Assembly (NCBI GenBank): GCA_900549995.1
Contig: URQQ01000005.1
Coordinates: 48,210-112,209 of the forward strand
From: an uncultured Lachnospiraceae bacterium
GTDB taxonomy: Bacteria; Bacillota; Clostridia; Lachnospirales; Lachnospiraceae
Reading direction: 5' to 3'
Length of the DNA stretch: 64,000 nucleotides
Positions within the stretch are counted from its first letter, which is position 1. Each line of letters starts with the position of its first letter. This document shows, in pieces, positions 34,480-42,111 of the stretch. The notes beneath the pieces are model-generated. The model saw nothing but the letters and a program-made list of their open reading frames with translations. It did no database searches and was not told the origin of the DNA. A program made the position numbers and the translations under genes.

Positions 34480-35205
34480 TTACCTTTCTCTTCTCATGAC
34501 CACAGCATGTCTGTATCTGTCAGAACGATAGACCACTTTGCTGTATTCAATCAGACTGCCGTCCCTGCCAAAGGACTCCCTCTCAAACGCCAGCAGAGGC
34601 GCATGTTTTTCCACATTCAGAATCTGCATATTGCGCCCTTTCGCCGCGACCGCCCAGATCTCTTCCTTCACTTCTTTGATCTCAATGTGATAATATTTCT
34701 CAAGGCATTCATACAGCGAATCTCCCTCAAACAGCAGCCTGGGATTTCGTCCACGGAATAATTTGGCAGGGAAATACGAGTCATTGATCGAGACCGGCTC
34801 ACCGTCAGCCCCTCTGACCCTGTAAATCCGTATCAGTTCCTCCCCTTCTTCCATAGACATCTTCTTCGCAGTTTTCTCATCTGCCTTAATGATTTCAAAA
34901 GACCGCTCAAGTATTTGGGATTCATATCCATGGCTTTTCAAAATCTCTGTAAAGCTCAAAAGATTGGGATTATTATCCATAAGTCTTGAGCATGCGACCT
35001 TCGTTCCCTTTCCCCGGACAATGTAGAGATATCCATCCAGCACCAGTTCATTGACTGCACTTCGGATCGTCGTCCTGCTCACCTGGTATTCCTGCTCAAG
35101 ACTTTTTTCGCACGGAAGGTACGTTCCTTTTGCGTAATACCCCTCCTGAATTTTCTTTTTTATATCATCTCTGATCTGCTGATAATATGGCTTGCTTTTT
35201 CCCAC
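34480..35205 (-). CDS. GntR/HutC-family transcriptional regulator with UTRA domain
   Basis: The 241-residue protein has an N-terminal winged helix (IRDDIKKKIQEGYYAKGTYL, then SRTTIRSAVNELVLDGYLYI and RGKGTKV) and a C-terminal UTRA ligand domain (RVRGADGEPVSINDSYFPAK, LIEYSKVVYRSDRY). Family members repress catabolic operons until a phosphorylated sugar or amine binds. As first gene of the cluster, 11 bases before the kinase, it probably represses its own operon through the palindrome at 35229-35248. Confidence 0.92.
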   Translation of the reverse strand: MGKSKPYYQQIRDDIKKKIQEGYYAKGTYLPCEKSLEQEYQVSRTTIRSAVNELVLDGYLYIVRGKGTKVACSRLMDNNPNLLSFTEILKSHGYESQILERSFEIIKADEKTAKKMSMEEGEELIRIYRVRGADGEPVSINDSYFPAKLFRGRNPRLLFEGDSLYECLEKYYHIEIKEVKEEIWAVAAKGRNMQILNVEKHAPLLAFERESFGRDGSLIEYSKVVYRSDRYRHAVVMRRER

Positions 35206-35228
35206 CTTCGCACCTCACCTCTACCGTT

Positions 35229-35285
35229 CATGACATCATGATGTCGTGTTTTCTCTATTTTATAAAGATACGGGCTGTTCCACAA
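35229..35285 (-). promoter_or_regulatory. Promoter and palindromic operator of the GntR-led catabolic operon
   Basis: On the minus strand, TTGTGG (35285-35280) and TAAAAT (35262-35257) are 17 bases apart. A near-perfect 20-base palindrome at 35229-35248, core GACATCATGATGTC, lies where transcription would begin. A dimeric GntR-type repressor bound there would block initiation. The promoter and dyad are directly visible; the assignment to this regulator is inference. Confidence 0.6.
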
Positions 35286-35470
35286 TACAGCGATCCTGCG
35301 ATTCTGTTTGGATTCTTCCGGTCATTTATCGGCAGTTATTTTCTTATCTTTGATTGGGTATTCATAAAATGAAAGAAATGCTATAATGATTTTAAAAACA
35401 AGTAGTAAACTAGTTTTAATCAAAGTGGGAATTTCAGATTTGCAAAGAATATCAAAAAGGAGAGTCTCGC

Positions 35471-35887
35471 ATGACAGAGATGAAAAATAACATGACACCA
35501 TGGTCTGATGAATGTATGAAAAAGTATCAATGGCTGGATGAATACTTACAGAAACAACCATCCACCATCAAAGAATTTCAGCCTGCATGGCAGGCATACA
35601 AATACCTGCTCTGCGGCAAGATGTATGCCTACATCGGGATTGACGACAGAAACGGACGCCCTATTATCACCTTAAAACTGGAACCTCTTTTCAGTAATAT
35701 GCTGCGCAGTAAGTACGAGGACATTGTGCCAGGTTACTACATGAACAAACTCCATTGGAGTACTGTATATCTGGATGGTAATGTGCCGCAGGATGTGCTT
35801 ACCGATATCGCATACGCTTCTTATCAATTGGTATTGTCTTCGTTAAGCAAAAAAGCGCAGAGGGAAATAATGCAGAATAAAGAATAA
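35471..35887 (+). CDS. MmcQ/YjbR family protein
   Basis: The 138-residue protein shows the YjbR/MmcQ fold markers: WQAYKYLLCGKMYAYIGID, ITLKLEPLFSNMLRSKYED, VPGYYMNKLHWSTVYLDG, and YQLVLSSLSKKAQREI at the end. The family has a CyaY-like, DNA-binding-like fold; YjbR and MmcQ members have no firmly assigned task. It starts behind AAGGAGAG and stands alone on the plus strand between two minus-strand blocks. Confidence 0.87.
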   Translation: MTEMKNNMTPWSDECMKKYQWLDEYLQKQPSTIKEFQPAWQAYKYLLCGKMYAYIGIDDRNGRPIITLKLEPLFSNMLRSKYEDIVPGYYMNKLHWSTVYLDGNVPQDVLTDIAYASYQLVLSSLSKKAQREIMQNKE

Positions 35888-35953
35888 GGCGAAATGTCTG
35901 TGGGACTTTGTGCTGAAAATGGACTTGAATAAAGAATGTGCTTCCCCCGGAGG

Positions 35954-36019
35954 GTTTTTTTAATATAGGGAACGCCGTTTCCTATATTAAAAAAACAGGT
36001 ACCCGTCTTGCAGGTACCT
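35954..36019. repeat. Two adjacent inverted repeats
   Basis: A 43-base inverted repeat (35954-35996) has arms GTTTTTTTAATATAGG and its exact complement, extended inward with one G-U pair. It serves as a terminator hairpin for the YjbR gene. A second dyad (CAGGTAC...GTACCTG, 35996-36019) follows at once and runs into the hydrolase remnant. The abutment of two dyads at a gene-fragment border may mark a deletion junction or a small mobile insertion. Confidence 0.6.
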
Positions 36020-36211
36020 GTGTATATCTTTCAGGGGAAACACGACTGGCAGGTATCCTATGCCGTGGCAAAGGATTTCGCAATGGCACTGAATGCTCCC
36101 ATAAAAGGATTTTACACCTTTGAAAATTCCGCACACAGCCCTTGTTTTGAAGAACCCAAAAAATGTGTCGTATTTTACGTTCGGATGTTTTACACAATCA
36201 GATTCTTTTAG
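36008..36211 (+). pseudogene. C-terminal fragment of an alpha/beta hydrolase
   Basis: The frame reads VPVYIFQGKHDWQVSYAVAK, then FAMALNAPIKGFYTFENSAH and SPCFEEPKK. This is the C-terminal third of a prolyl-iminopeptidase-like alpha/beta hydrolase, including the acid (HDW) and the catalytic His (NSAHSP). The nucleophile half is absent, and the 5' end is cut by inverted repeats. The final residues after EEPKK look shifted or degraded. The remaining 35888-36255 sequence holds no other gene. Confidence 0.7.
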
Positions 36212-36255
36212 CGGATAAAATATCGCAGTGCCGCAATAAACGGCACTACACAAAT

Positions 36256-37455
36256 CTACTCCTCATCTTCCTCCAGAAGATTCCCCTCCGGAACTCCAAA
36301 TACCTGGTTTCTTGCATCCTCCATGAATTTTAATCTCTGCCGCCTCTGCCTTTCACTGACATCCTTGCTCCCCTCCAGTATCCGCAGCGCCTCTGCGTAT
36401 CTGGCATTCGCAAGATGACCGATAATCCTGTAGATACCAATCAGGTTCTCTCTCTGCTGTCCTTTGACAAACATGAGCGCTTCTTTCATTCTGGCAAGTA
36501 CCGCCAGCAATTCCTCTTTTCTTCTCATGCCTTCCAGACAGATCAATTCGAACTGAAGATAATATGCATCCTGCCGGTATCCCCTGTGAATTGTCCTCAC
36601 CAGTTCTAACGCTTCCTCATATGCCCCCATGTCACTGAGTGCAGTAACTGCATACAGTTTTACAATCGGCATCAGCCTGGCCATCCGCCTTCCCGCACCT
36701 TCATAATATGCGATAAAAAATGCGGTAACTCTTTCCGGTCTCCCTTCATCCAATATATTCATCAGCCGATAGGCCATTCTGTGATTGATAAACACAGGAA
36801 TCACTGCCATTAAAATCACTGCCAGCACACTGAGGCGTATCCTCCAAAGCAAAGATAATCCCTCCATAAATGGATTGACCAAAAGAAAAACCAGCATAAT
36901 CCCAATTGCACAGATACATTTGATACCATTCATCCGTGACTCAATCACACGGGCCACAAGTTCCTCTTTAAGATCCCCGTCTTTTGCATCCCCATTTTCT
37001 TTACAGACATCTTTTAATTCCAGAAGTTTCTCACGGAAGGCTTTCTCCCTTCCCTCTCCGCCCTCTTTCATCATAAAGATTACAGCATAAGATATCAGAA
37101 CAATAAAGAAGACCATCCCCATAAGAAATAACACGATTGTCATCTTACTTTGATACTGCACCTGATAAAGAAGAATCCCCGCTGCCCCTAAGGTAAATGC
37201 CGCATTCGACAGCAGAAGTTCTCTCCCGGTGCGCTGCCAGATTTTCTCTGCCGTGTGCTCCTCTGAATCCGCTTTTCTGAACCCCTCCCAGACGCTAACG
37301 GCGTACAGCGCTCCTGTCATCACGCCTGACATTAACGTTAAAATCCCACCTCTTCTGTCACCATACCCAAACAGCAGTTTTCCTCCGTTAAACAGGAAGA
37401 AACCTGTAAGCATTACCGTAATTACACTGACACAAATCCATATCTTCTTTGCCAT
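36256..37455 (-). CDS. Membrane protein with cytoplasmic helical domain, unknown function
   Basis: The 399-residue protein has membrane helices near residues 5-25, 30-50, 80-95, 102-125, 180-200 and 208-228. A soluble C-terminal half follows that looks TPR-like (YAVTALSDMGAYEEALELVR, then YYLQFELICLEGMRRKEELL and NARYAEALRILEG). I do not recognise the family. The start MAKKIWICVSV at 37455 follows AGGAGGAAACAG, ten bases after the stop of the beta-propeller gene, so the two are co-expressed. Together they may form a membrane-linked module, which is speculation. Confidence 0.7.
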   Translation of the reverse strand: MAKKIWICVSVITVMLTGFFLFNGGKLLFGYGDRRGGILTLMSGVMTGALYAVSVWEGFRKADSEEHTAEKIWQRTGRELLLSNAAFTLGAAGILLYQVQYQSKMTIVLFLMGMVFFIVLISYAVIFMMKEGGEGREKAFREKLLELKDVCKENGDAKDGDLKEELVARVIESRMNGIKCICAIGIMLVFLLVNPFMEGLSLLWRIRLSVLAVILMAVIPVFINHRMAYRLMNILDEGRPERVTAFFIAYYEGAGRRMARLMPIVKLYAVTALSDMGAYEEALELVRTIHRGYRQDAYYLQFELICLEGMRRKEELLAVLARMKEALMFVKGQQRENLIGIYRIIGHLANARYAEALRILEGSKDVSERQRRQRLKFMEDARNQVFGVPEGNLLEEDEE

Positions 37456-37465
37456 CTGTTTCCTC

Positions 37466-38731
37466 CTATCCCGCAAGCACCGGCGAATCTGCAATTTCTT
37501 TTACAAATGTGAAGTTCACCCCGTCCTGCGACTCATACAATGCTTTCATCATCTTTCCGTCTCTGACATAATCTCCATCGTCGCCCTGTCCGACTACCAT
37601 ATAAGTTTTGCCATCTTCACAGTACATTTTTTCCATCGTATCATACGGATAAAACCCAAGTTCATCCGCAATTTCCTGTACAGCCGGATATTTTACTTCC
37701 TGAAAACCTGCGCCTCCATCTGTAGTCATATAAAACGCATCTGCACCATTGCTGTAATATCCGGTTTCATCATTTGACCAGAAAGAACAGGTCAGATTCG
37801 ACCAGAAAGTTTCTGAAAGGCTGACTTTATTCCATGTCTGTAAGTCTTCCGACTGAAATGTAGTATAATAATCGCTTCCAAGCGACCGGTCAACCGCAAA
37901 TGTAACATAGCACCGGTGCTCCGTCTTCGCCACAAATGTATTCGCCTTAAAACCTCCGTCATAAATCTCACTTTCCTGCCACGTCTTCCCCGCATCCTGA
38001 CTGTAGAGAAGGCTCGTCTTTTCATCCGAATAACTGACAAATGCCGTAAATTCCGGTGTAATAACATAACTGTTGTACGGAAGCAGTTCCTGGTAAGACC
38101 CATTGACCTCCTTACAGACCTTCTCATACCCATCTTCTACTTCTTGAAAGTTTTCCCCTCCGTCATAAGTCACATATAAAACATTGTTCTCTATAAAATA
38201 AGTCATCTCCTCATCCGTCTGCATTGCATAATGTTCCGTCTGGGGCCGATGAATCTCTTCCTGCATTTCCGGTGTCTGAAGCTGATATTGAACAGGGCTC
38301 AGCTTCTCAGCAATCGTCCACTTCCTGCCATCCTCCGTCCATTTTAAAACCATCTGGCACTGATATTCATGCCGCTTTCCTATACTGACCAGTCCCAGGT
38401 TGTTGATGATCTCCTGATTCGAACTTGCCGGCCAGATGGTTGCATCTATCTGCACATACGTATCATCCAGCGCCTCCACATTGTCAATGCGTGCCTTTTT
38501 GATACGGAAATCATACGGCACACTCATCCCCGTCAATTCGTCTGTATAATACGCAAACCATTCACGGCTTAATTTTGTCCTGTCCACATGTGTGATCCCC
38601 TTTTGTCTCATCTCACTTCCAACAATCTGAGGCGGTTGATATTCTTTCCAGATCAATTCCTGAACTGCACCTATGAGGACGACAGATACAATCAGGCCAA
38701 GAACAGCTGCGATCAATTTTTTCATAAGCAT
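37466..38731 (-). CDS. Membrane-anchored BNR/Asp-box beta-propeller protein
   Basis: The 421-residue protein has one N-terminal hydrophobic helix (residues 5-26), so the rest should face outside. It carries repeated Asp-box motifs typical of sialidase and Ycf48-like propellers: TYDGGENFQEV, SQDAGKTWQES, TTDGGAGFQEV and SQDGVNFTFV. No sialidase active-site signature (FRIP or the arginine triad) was recognised, so enzymatic activity is doubtful. The propeller may bind ligand or protein. It forms an operon with the downstream membrane protein. The gene order and function are unknown to me. Confidence 0.7.
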   Translation of the reverse strand: MLMKKLIAAVLGLIVSVVLIGAVQELIWKEYQPPQIVGSEMRQKGITHVDRTKLSREWFAYYTDELTGMSVPYDFRIKKARIDNVEALDDTYVQIDATIWPASSNQEIINNLGLVSIGKRHEYQCQMVLKWTEDGRKWTIAEKLSPVQYQLQTPEMQEEIHRPQTEHYAMQTDEEMTYFIENNVLYVTYDGGENFQEVEDGYEKVCKEVNGSYQELLPYNSYVITPEFTAFVSYSDEKTSLLYSQDAGKTWQESEIYDGGFKANTFVAKTEHRCYVTFAVDRSLGSDYYTTFQSEDLQTWNKVSLSETFWSNLTCSFWSNDETGYYSNGADAFYMTTDGGAGFQEVKYPAVQEIADELGFYPYDTMEKMYCEDGKTYMVVGQGDDGDYVRDGKMMKALYESQDGVNFTFVKEIADSPVLAG

Positions 38732-38879
38732 CGGCTCCTTTCAGAGGATTTATCAATTTTACTTTACATTATACCAGTTTATCACCTCTGGCTGTGTTGG
38801 GAAACCCTAAAAAAGGAATGACTCCCTTTTAAGGTAATGGTATAATCAAATTACAGTAAATCCGGCAAGGGGAGATAAA

Positions 38880-39251
38880 ATGAAAAAGAAATCTATCATC
38901 ATTGGCATTATTGTTATTATGGCAGCTGCACTTTGTATATGGCTGTTCATTCGTCCGAAAGAACTCGGCAGCATAAACCATACTGCTTCAAAACCAGAAA
39001 CAGCAAACTCTGACTTTACATTTTCAGGAGAGTCCGGCGACAAAATACGGATTTCATTTGCTTCTGATATAAAAAGCGGAGATTTAGATATCATAATATA
39101 TGATTCAAACGGAGATGTGGTAAAATATCTGGACAAGGCAAAGGTTTTAAAAACTTTTATGACCCTGGAGCATTCAGATACATACACATTAACAGCAGAT
39201 TATAAAAATTTTATCGGAGACTTTAAAATTTCTCTTTATAAATGGAAATAA
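38880..39251 (+). CDS. Small exported protein of unknown function
   Basis: The 123-residue protein has an N-terminal basic start and hydrophobic helix (IIIGIIVIMAAALCIWLFI) acting as signal anchor, followed by a beta-rich domain (SDFTFSGESGDKIRISFAS, DIIIYDSNGDVVKYL, YTLTADYKNFIGDFKISLYK). The pattern resembles small extracellular beta-sandwich proteins that resemble pre-peptidase domains. No catalytic motif is seen. It begins behind AAGGGGAGAT and ends at a strong hairpin shared with the convergent parvulin gene. Confidence 0.65.
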   Translation: MKKKSIIIGIIVIMAAALCIWLFIRPKELGSINHTASKPETANSDFTFSGESGDKIRISFASDIKSGDLDIIIYDSNGDVVKYLDKAKVLKTFMTLEHSDTYTLTADYKNFIGDFKISLYKWK

Positions 39252-39278
39252 TTGTTCTCTCGTAGTGAAAAAAATAAC

Positions 39279-39310
39279 TGCACCGGAAATCTTCTGAACT
39301 TCCGGTGCAG
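39279..39310. terminator. Bidirectional terminator hairpin
   Basis: CTGCACCGGAA and TTCCGGTGCAG form a perfect 11-pair stem between two convergent genes. A-rich sequence on the left and TCTTAAATT on the right give weak U-runs in each direction. Confidence 0.75.
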
Positions 39311-39317
39311 TCTTAAA

Positions 39318-40058
39318 TTAACTATTAACATATTTTTCTTTTAATTCATTTACTTTCTTCGTATAAGCATCATTTTGTTTCTGCTGCATCAGATTTCTCT
39401 TAATATTCTCTGCAACCTCTTCAAATGAAGCGACTGTTTCCTCATTCTTTTTCTCAACTTTGATCAGATGATAACCAAACTGAGTCTTCACAGGCCCGAC
39501 CACCTGGCCGATTTCTGCCGCAAATGCCGCATCTTCAAATTCCTTTACCATCTGGCCTTTACCGAATTCTCCCAGGTCTCCGCCTTTCGCTCCTGACGGG
39601 CATGTAGAACTTTCCTTTGCAGCTTCCTCAAACTGTTTCTCACCATTTTGGATTGCCTCTAAAATTGACTGGCATTTTTCTTCTGAGTCTGTGAGGATGT
39701 GTTTTGCACTCACTGTATTTCCTTTGACAAACTGACTTTTATTCGCCTCATAGTATCCGGATACTTCCTCATCAGATACTGTAATACCGCCCAATGTCTT
39801 TGCCATTGCCATCTGCGCCAGAATATCCTTTTTGGTGCTTTCCATGATACTTTTGAACTCTTCTGTCTCATCTAATTTCTCGTCTTCGCCCATTTTGGCA
39901 AATGCGTGAAGAGCGATCAACTGCTCTAAATACTGCTGTCTGAACTGTGGGTTAGATGCATATGCCTGCTGTTCCTTTGGCACATTACTTAAAAATGCAT
40001 TCAGGTCTGCCTCCGTAATCTCACGTCCTGCTACAGTTGCTAATACTTTCTGTTCCAT
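39318..40058 (-). CDS. Parvulin-type peptidyl-prolyl isomerase (PpiC/PrsA-like)
   Basis: Residues 115-215 of this 246-residue protein form a parvulin domain: VSAKHILTDSEEKCQSILEA, GDLGEFGKGQMVKEFEDAAF, and VGPVKTQFGYHLIKVEKKNE. An N-terminal SurA/PrsA-like helical chaperone region (EITEADLNAFLSNVPKEQQA) precedes it. There is no signal peptide or lipobox, so unlike PrsA it should be cytoplasmic, as in the foldase-like proteins of other clostridia. It speeds cis-trans isomerisation at prolines. The start follows AAGGAGAATATAACTT. Confidence 0.92.
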   Translation of the reverse strand: MEQKVLATVAGREITEADLNAFLSNVPKEQQAYASNPQFRQQYLEQLIALHAFAKMGEDEKLDETEEFKSIMESTKKDILAQMAMAKTLGGITVSDEEVSGYYEANKSQFVKGNTVSAKHILTDSEEKCQSILEAIQNGEKQFEEAAKESSTCPSGAKGGDLGEFGKGQMVKEFEDAAFAAEIGQVVGPVKTQFGYHLIKVEKKNEETVASFEEVAENIKRNLMQQKQNDAYTKKVNELKEKYVNS

Positions 40059-40156
40059 AAGTTATATTCTCCTTTTCATCTCATAGGAACATTATAGAGG
40101 AGGTTTTGGAGGGTTGCAAGAAGAGTTTAGACGGATGTGGCATATATTAACGTATT

Positions 40157-41680
40157 CTATAACACTATTTGCAGCTTTTTCCAAAAACCACAATAATCTC
40201 CTCCCTTAATTGACATTTCATTTTCACTTCCATCGACATCAGAAAGTAAACCAAAAAGATACTTATTAATTGTCTCTTTTTCATTCATTGTCAACTTATT
40301 TTTCTTCATAATTTTATTAATAAATAAAAAATCTTTTGTGGCCCTAATTTGCATTGAATATTTATAATAGGTCAATATAAATAAAGGTGTTAGTATAAAT
40401 GCTTTTTCTAAACTATTCTCTGTAGTATAACACTCACTAAAATTCTGAATTCCTATAGTGAGGCTTTCCAGAATCTCATGATCTTCTTTTTCCCATGATA
40501 AACATATTTTTATAAAACATATAATGTTTATAATACTTTTATTAAACTTTTTTAACTTTTTCCCACCAGCAGGTCCCCAGATACTGGCAAACTTATATTT
40601 CCCACCAAAATCATAACAATAGCCTTTGTTAACATATACCATTTGTGTTATGTAACTATAATATTTATTCTTAAATTTAGGCGATTTTAATATAATAATA
40701 AAAATCAAACTACTTACAAAAGCTATTATAACTGCAAATTTTTCCGCATTATCTGTTGATTTCTTAATTACCTCAGGGACTATTGCTATGAGTAATGTTA
40801 TGACATCTATAAATATTAATCTATTGCTTGCTTTTTGATACCACCGGTTTCCCTTATCTTTTTCCAATGAAATGTAAGTTATTGACTTTATTTTTGATAT
40901 TGGAACTTTTTTAGCTCTTATCGCAAATTTTTCCAAAAGATATGATACGTTAATAATAATTCCCTTTTTTTCTTTTTTTATATTTAGAAACATGCTAAAT
41001 AGATTTGTGTCCCATGCTTTAGTATATAAATTATTTAATATATTTAATTCACTATAATTTTTGCCCAAAAGTATTCGCAATATAATAAATAATGAATATA
41101 ATGTACATAAAAAAAAGACTGTGAATGTTATTTGTAATAAAATAAATAAGCCTACATAATAAAAGGAATTATCCGTTATTAACTTAAATCCATTTTTTTC
41201 ATTTAAAGATGGTGATAAAAGGAAGTAAAGTAAATAAGATGCAAGCCATGTTATTATACTAAGAGGTATAGTGTACGAACATTTAGTTTTTCTAAATACA
41301 TCGCTAATATCAAATAATATATAATAAGATTTTGAAAAAGTTGTAACTATTGCCAAAACACTTATGATAATTGTCATTATTCCCAAACACAAATTCCAAA
41401 TATTATTAATATTCGTTAACATTGTTATAAATATATTTGGACATTGAGAATCCACAAAAGCATAAAGCGCGGATAAAATTAATAATAAATAAACTATACT
41501 TATCGTTTTGACTATCAATTCAAATATCATTTCTATGCTTTTCTTTGGACTTAAATATCTATAATCATATTTTGAAATTTTCTTATTATCTTTATCTTTA
41601 ATTCTATCTGCAATAAGAATCATTGCTATTACCATTACAGGATAACATATCGCTATTAAAAATATAGAATTGTTCATCAT
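40157..41680 (-). CDS. AT-rich polytopic membrane protein, unknown function
   Basis: The 507-residue protein has about seven or eight membrane helices: four or five in the first 220 residues and two more near 285-335. A soluble C-terminal region of about 170 residues contains SIWGPAGGKKLKKF and many Lys and Ile residues. I do not recognise any domain. The gene is strikingly AT-rich (poly-A/T codons) compared with its neighbours, which points to recent acquisition. It lies next to the type I toxin-antitoxin locus and has no partner gene. Start at MMNNSIFLIA behind a weak GGAG site. Confidence 0.6.
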   Translation of the reverse strand: MMNNSIFLIAICYPVMVIAMILIADRIKDKDNKKISKYDYRYLSPKKSIEMIFELIVKTISIVYLLLILSALYAFVDSQCPNIFITMLTNINNIWNLCLGIMTIIISVLAIVTTFSKSYYILFDISDVFRKTKCSYTIPLSIITWLASYLLYFLLSPSLNEKNGFKLITDNSFYYVGLFILLQITFTVFFLCTLYSLFIILRILLGKNYSELNILNNLYTKAWDTNLFSMFLNIKKEKKGIIINVSYLLEKFAIRAKKVPISKIKSITYISLEKDKGNRWYQKASNRLIFIDVITLLIAIVPEVIKKSTDNAEKFAVIIAFVSSLIFIIILKSPKFKNKYYSYITQMVYVNKGYCYDFGGKYKFASIWGPAGGKKLKKFNKSIINIICFIKICLSWEKEDHEILESLTIGIQNFSECYTTENSLEKAFILTPLFILTYYKYSMQIRATKDFLFINKIMKKNKLTMNEKETINKYLFGLLSDVDGSENEMSIKGGDYCGFWKKLQIVL

Positions 41681-41767
41681 TAATTACTCCTAAAATAATT
41701 ATTATGACATGTAAATCAATTGTCCTCTTTGAACTTTACCAGCAGTCATGACATCTTACAGAAATTA

Positions 41768-41796
41768 TTGAAACATCTTCTCTCATATGCTATAAT
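41768..41796 (+). promoter_or_regulatory. Strong sigma-A promoter of antitoxin RNA
   Basis: TTGAAA (41768-41773) and TATAAT (41791-41796) are spaced by 17 bases, close to the consensus. The predicted start is near 41803. Confidence 0.7.
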
Positions 41797-41802
41797 AATT
41801 AT

Positions 41803-41908
41803 ACAAAAAGAGCATCCGCCCACAAGGTGGAAGCCCTCAGTTAGTAGCTGGTTGTCCTCATTGGACATAGCCTATCCTGTTTGCCGACAGAATAGGCATT
41901 TTTATTTT
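41803..41908 (+). ncRNA. Predicted type I antitoxin RNA
   Basis: From the strong promoter, a short plus-strand RNA runs about 105 nucleotides to a terminator: GCCTATCCTGT and ACAGAATAGGC pair with one mismatch, then ATTTTTATTTT. The RNA contains a CCGCC-ACAA-GGTGG-type hairpin near its 5' end. Its last bases are antisense to the stop codon and 3' end of the holin-like toxin gene on the opposite strand, the txpA/RatA type of geometry. Confidence 0.65.
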
Positions 41909-41997
41909 CGCCGATTATTCCTATCAATATAGGTCAGCACTGCGATAAGGAATGAACCTCCAAAAAATAACAAACTTAGAATTTCATATGTACCTAT
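41902..41997 (-). CDS. Holin-like type I toxin (small membrane peptide)
   Basis: The 31-residue peptide reads (M)GTYEILSLLFFGGSFLIAVL then TYIDRNNRRK. It has a short polar start with the TYE-x-LSL signature, one membrane helix and a basic tail, as in the Hol_Tox family of putative holin-like toxins. The expected start codon is replaced by ATA at 41997, nine bases after the site GGGAGG; no ATG, GTG or TTG exists in frame before it. ATA can initiate rarely, or the toxin has been silenced. A minus-strand promoter (TTGCTT, 17 bases, TAAAAT; 42093-42065) and an SD-sequestering hairpin precede it. Confidence 0.65.
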   Translation of the reverse strand: MGTYEILSLLFFGGSFLIAVLTYIDRNNRRK

Positions 41998-42006
41998 CTC
42001 GCATCA

Positions 42007-42093
42007 CCTCCCCTCTTCTCAGAAGTATGGGAGGATTCCACCCTGTACACGGTGCACTTATTAAATTTTATCATATGTTTCTTTAATAAGCAA
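42007..42093 (-). promoter_or_regulatory. Toxin promoter and Shine-Dalgarno-sequestering hairpin
   Basis: The promoter is TTGCTT (42093-42088) and TAAAAT (42070-42065), spacing 17. In the leader, CCTCCC (42034-42029) is complementary to the ribosome binding site GGGAGG (42012-42007), with the inner stem CTTC-TGA-GAAG between them. The folded RNA would hide the ribosome site, as in many type I toxins whose full-length mRNA is inactive. Confidence 0.6.
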
Positions 42094-42111
42094 TCGTGCC
42101 TATCATCCGAT

